From Brachybacterium nesterenkovii (GTDB lineage Bacteria; Actinomycetota; Actinomycetes; Actinomycetales; Dermabacteraceae): 64,000 nucleotides of DNA. Location of the stretch: NCBI RefSeq assembly GCF_900163655.1, contig NZ_FWFG01000101.1, forward strand, positions 1-64,000, written 5' to 3'. The position numbers were made by a program, and so were the translations under genes. This document shows positions 61,284 to 64,000 of this stretch, in pieces (within the stretch, counting starts at the first letter, position 1; each line of letters opens with the position of its first letter). The notes under the pieces were generated by a model. The model worked only from the letters and a program-made list of their open reading frames with translations. It had not been told where the DNA came from and ran no database searches.

Positions 61284-62636
61284 TCAGCCCCCCGTCGTCG
61301 GGCTCGGCGCCGGTGCGGGTGCCGGGGACGGCGCGGGGGTCGGGGCGGGCGTCGCCTGCTGCTGCTGGAGCGCCGCCTGGCGCGCGGCCTCCTCCTGCTG
61401 CTGGCGCGCGAGCTGGGTGCGGGAGGCCTCGTCGCGCAGGGAGTCGACGATCTCCTCGGCCGCGGGGCGCGAGGACGCGGGGATCGTGGCCTCGACCTGC
61501 TGCAGCGTGACGGCCGAGAGGTCCGCCGAGGGGACGTCCGTCGTCTCGACCCGGTGCGACAGGTCGATGGGCCCGAGGTCCTGGGACACGCCCTGGTAGA
61601 CGACGACGCGGCCGTCCTCCGCCGTCACGTAGTACTGCGACTGCGTCCAGGCGTAGCCGGCCCACAGGCCGCCCGCGATGACGGCGATGAGGAGGAACAC
61701 GGCCACGAGCGCGGGCCAGCGGCTGCGGCGCGGGGGCTCCTCGTCCTCGGCGTAGTCGTCGTCCTCGAAGGCCGCGGGGCGCTCGGGGCGGGTGAGGGCC
61801 GCGGCCCGGGCGGCGGGACCCGAGGCGGAGGTGGGGCGGTTGCGGGTGCGCGCGGCGGCGCCCACGACCTCGGGGGACGTCGACGGGGCCTCCTCGCCGG
61901 GGGCCATGGCGTCGAGGTCGACGACGTCGGCGATCACGCAGGTGATGTTGTCGGGGCCGCCGGCCCGCAGGGCCATCTGCACGAGGGCGTCCGCGCACTC
62001 GTCGGGATCGGCGACGTCGCGGAGGGTCTCGGCGATCGTCTGATGGGAGACCAGGCCGGAGAGGCCGTCGGAGCACAGCATCCAGCGGTCGCCCGCCCGG
62101 GCGGGCCGCAGCGACAGGTCCAGCTCGGGCTCGGAGTCGACATCCCCCAGGACGCGCATGAGCACGCTGCGCTGGGGGTGGCGCTCGGCCTCCTCGGCGG
62201 TCAGGCGGCCCTCGTCCATGAGGCGCTGGACGAACGTGTGGTCCTTGGTGATCTGCGTGGTCTCGCCGTCGCGCAGCAGGTAGGCGCGGGAGTCGCCGAT
62301 GTGGGCCAGGGCGAAGCGCCCCTCGACGCGCAGCAGTGCCGTCACGGTGGTGCCGAGCCCGGCGAGCTGGGGCTCCTCGCGGGCTCGGCGCAGGATCGCC
62401 TGGTTGGCGTCGAGGATGGTCTCCTCGAGCGCGGCGACGATGTCGTTCGCGGGCGTCTCAGAGTCCAGCTGGGACAGGCGGCCGATCACGATCGACGAGG
62501 CGACGTCGCCGCCCGCATGGCCGCCCATGCCGTCGGCGACGGCGATCAGGTGGCTGCCGGCGTACCCGGAGTCCTGGTTGTTCGAGCGGACCAGTCCGAC
62601 GTCGGAGCGGGCCGCGAAGCGCAGCGCGTAGCTCAT
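61284..62636 (-). CDS. pstP: PP2C-type Ser/Thr protein phosphatase PstP
   Basis: The only phosphatase of the cluster, reversing PknA/PknB phosphorylation; 450 residues. The PP2C domain (residues 1-235) has SDVGLVRSNNQDSGY, VADGMGGHAGGDVAS, AHIGDSRAYLLRDG, MLCSDGLSGLVS and GGPDNITCVI, giving the metal-binding Asp residues. A linker, one membrane helix (WPALVAVFLLIAVIAGGLWAGYAW) and an extracellular region of about 130 residues ending in Gln and Ala/Pro repeats follow. The ATG overlaps the fhaB stop (ATGA). Confidence 0.96.
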   Translation of the reverse strand: MSYALRFAARSDVGLVRSNNQDSGYAGSHLIAVADGMGGHAGGDVASSIVIGRLSQLDSETPANDIVAALEETILDANQAILRRAREEPQLAGLGTTVTALLRVEGRFALAHIGDSRAYLLRDGETTQITKDHTFVQRLMDEGRLTAEEAERHPQRSVLMRVLGDVDSEPELDLSLRPARAGDRWMLCSDGLSGLVSHQTIAETLRDVADPDECADALVQMALRAGGPDNITCVIADVVDLDAMAPGEEAPSTSPEVVGAAARTRNRPTSASGPAARAAALTRPERPAAFEDDDYAEDEEPPRRSRWPALVAVFLLIAVIAGGLWAGYAWTQSQYYVTAEDGRVVVYQGVSQDLGPIDLSHRVETTDVPSADLSAVTLQQVEATIPASSRPAAEEIVDSLRDEASRTQLARQQQEEAARQAALQQQQATPAPTPAPSPAPAPAPSPTTGG

Positions 62637-63136
62637 CGGGGACCTCGCCTCAGCTCGATCTCGGTGCGCCCGATGCGCACGCGCGCGCCGGACTTGAAGG
62701 GGACGACGCCCTCGATGCGCTTCTCCGAGACCAGGGTCCCGTTGGTGGAGCCGAGGTCCTCCACCCACCACTGGCCGTCGCGCTGGAACACGCGCGCGTG
62801 GCGGTTGGAGGCGTAGTCGTCGTCGAGCACGAGGGTGCACTCGGGGGCGCGGCCGATGAGCACGGGCGTGGAGCCGAGCGTGAGGGTGGTGCCGCGCAGC
62901 GGGCCCGCCGTCACCACGAGGGCGGTCGAGGTGACCGCCGGGTCGGTCCGCAGCGCGGCCGCGGCGGTGGGATCGGCCGCCGGGCGCTGCTCGCGCTGGG
63001 GGCCGCGGCGACCGCCGCGGGAGACGACGGTGGTGCCGAAGAGGTCGTTGCGCAGTACCAGCATGACCGCGACGACGAAGACCCACAGGGCGACGACGAA
63101 GCCGATCCGCAGGACGACGATGGTCAGCTCGCTCAC
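62633..63136 (-). CDS. fhaB: FHA-domain protein FhaB (FipA)
   Basis: 167 residues. An N-terminal membrane helix (VLRIGFVVALWVFVVAVMLVL) is followed by a linker and a C-terminal FHA domain binding phosphothreonine: LIGRAPECTLVLDDDYASNRHARVF and DLGSTNGT. In mycobacteria FhaB/FipA is phosphorylated by PknA and interacts with division proteins. GTG 63136. Standard position between pstP and fhaA. Confidence 0.95.
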   Translation of the reverse strand: MSELTIVVLRIGFVVALWVFVVAVMLVLRNDLFGTTVVSRGGRRGPQREQRPAADPTAAAALRTDPAVTSTALVVTAGPLRGTTLTLGSTPVLIGRAPECTLVLDDDYASNRHARVFQRDGQWWVEDLGSTNGTLVSEKRIEGVVPFKSGARVRIGRTEIELRRGPR

Positions 63137-63143
63137 GTGGGCC

Positions 63144-63863
63144 TCACCAGCCCGAGCCGGCGGACGGGGCGTCGTCCGCCGGGAGGATGACGGTCATGCG
63201 CGTGCGGCCGACCGTCAGGAGAGCCCGGTCGCCCAGGCGCACGGGCGTGCGGATGCGGTCCCCGTCCACGAAGGTGCCGTTGGTCGAGCCGAGGTCCGTC
63301 GCGGTGAGGCCGGAGCCGTCGCGCCGCAGCTCGAGGTGGTGGCGGGAGACCCCCGTGTCGTCGAGGATGATGTCCGCGTCCCCGCCGCGGCCGATCACGG
63401 TGATCTGGCCGGTCAGGAGGTACTGCTGGCCGTCGATCTCGAGGATGGGGTCGGCCGCGACGCGCTCGGCGGCCCCCGTGGCGGGGGCGACGGTGCCGCG
63501 CTCGGTGCGGGACTCGGTCTCGAAGCGGCCCTGGCGCACCTCGTCGTCCCGCGAGAGGGCGACGGACACGGGGCCGACGAACATGTACGACTGCTTCTCG
63601 GCGTGCTCGACGATCACGCGCTCGAGCTCCTCGACCAGGGTGTCCTCCCAGGAGGCGAACTTCTCGTGGTCGGGACCGGCGAGGTAGACCGTGTAGACGT
63701 TGGGCGCCAGCGTGCGGGTGCGGTCCAGGACCTGGATCTGATCGTCGCACTCGCGCTTGAGGCCCTGGGCGAGGTCGAGCGGCTTGAGGCCGCCGCGCCC
63801 GGGCGAGAAGACGCTCGTGACCCCGCGGTCCAGGCCGCGCTCGATCCGATCCAAGATCCCCAC
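63144..63863 (-). CDS. fhaA: FHA-domain protein FhaA with DUF3662 domain
   Basis: 239 residues. The N-terminal DUF3662 domain begins GILDRIERGLDRGVTSVFSPGRGGLKPLDLAQGLKRECDD; the C-terminal FHA domain has VIGRGGDADIILDDTGVSRHHLEL and DLGSTNGTFVDGDRI. FhaA recruits phosphorylated partners such as the MviN pseudokinase complex in mycobacteria. The linker between the two domains is short here, so the protein is smaller than the mycobacterial one. GTG 63863 with GAGGACC ribosome site; a TACGAT -10-like box lies at about 63934-63939. First gene of the seven-gene cluster. Confidence 0.94.
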   Translation of the reverse strand: MGILDRIERGLDRGVTSVFSPGRGGLKPLDLAQGLKRECDDQIQVLDRTRTLAPNVYTVYLAGPDHEKFASWEDTLVEELERVIVEHAEKQSYMFVGPVSVALSRDDEVRQGRFETESRTERGTVAPATGAAERVAADPILEIDGQQYLLTGQITVIGRGGDADIILDDTGVSRHHLELRRDGSGLTATDLGSTNGTFVDGDRIRTPVRLGDRALLTVGRTRMTVILPADDAPSAGSGW

Positions 63864-64000
63864 GTGCGGTCCTCCACTGGTCGACGGTCGGTGCTGGCAG
63901 GCGCGCCGCGGGCGGCGGGCACCTCGCCGATCGTACCGTGCAGGCCCGACGGACGACCTGCTCGACGGGGGCCGCGCGTGCGCGGATGCTGTGGAGATCT

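Overview
The window is about 70% G+C, uses ATG, GTG and some leaderless starts, and reads as chromosomal DNA of a high-GC actinobacterium of the Micrococcales. A Brachybacterium/Dermabacteraceae relative is my best guess, from gene content and protein style; no rRNA or marker search was possible. The right end carries the crgA / fhaA-fhaB-pstP-rodA-pbpA-pknA-pknB growth and division cluster that usually lies near the replication origin in Actinobacteria. No phage, insertion sequence or CRISPR array is visible.

Layout. 1-9100: a pentamer array, a GNAT enzyme, pheA, a CsoR-type metal or sulfur sensor pair with its operator, a lipid kinase, serS, a HAD phosphatase, an oxidoreductase and tRNA-Ser(UGA). 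9116-18640: a five-repeat secreted protein, an alcohol dehydrogenase pseudogene, and a minus-strand group (SnoaL-like protein, two MFS transporters, two Xi-class glutathione-transferase-like reductases) that looks like quinone or aromatic-compound handling, followed by an esterase and an FBP-domain protein. 18860-28730: selO, an M50-like membrane protein, a truncated aquaporin gene, a PH-domain protein, a peroxiredoxin, a glycerate kinase, tRNA-Ser(GCU) and ppc. 28938-30149: a DUF559 nuclease-like gene framed by two homologous palindromes.

30377-36202 is a compact lipid locus: a fatty acyl-CoA reductase fused to a HAD phosphatase, divergent from an SDR reductase, a PlsC acyltransferase and an alkylglycerone-phosphate-synthase-like flavoenzyme. 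Together these could supply the main steps of ether-lipid synthesis: fatty alcohol formation, acyl-to-alkyl exchange, ketone reduction and second acylation.

36289-49753 is a creatinine catabolic island: half an MHS transporter gene, creatinase, an IclR regulator, creatininase, a BCCT transporter, a GntR regulator, glyA and the four sarcosine oxidase genes soxBDAG. It encodes creatinine to creatine to sarcosine (plus urea) to glycine plus one-carbon units and serine. A 25-bp motif occurs upstream of the transporter fragment, of creatinase and of the BCCT/creatininase pair, and a perfect 16-bp palindrome lies before glyA-sox. The glyA copy lacks about 70 residues, including the cofactor-binding loop.

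50117-64000: tRNA-Arg(ACG), a LppM-like lipoprotein, an SGNH hydrolase, crgA, a class E sortase with a small membrane protein, and the Ser/Thr kinase / peptidoglycan cluster, whose genes mostly overlap by 4 bp. Two window-wide themes are frequent leaderless starts (a -10 box 6-7 bp before the start codon) and long, nearly perfect intergenic palindromes at gene ends.
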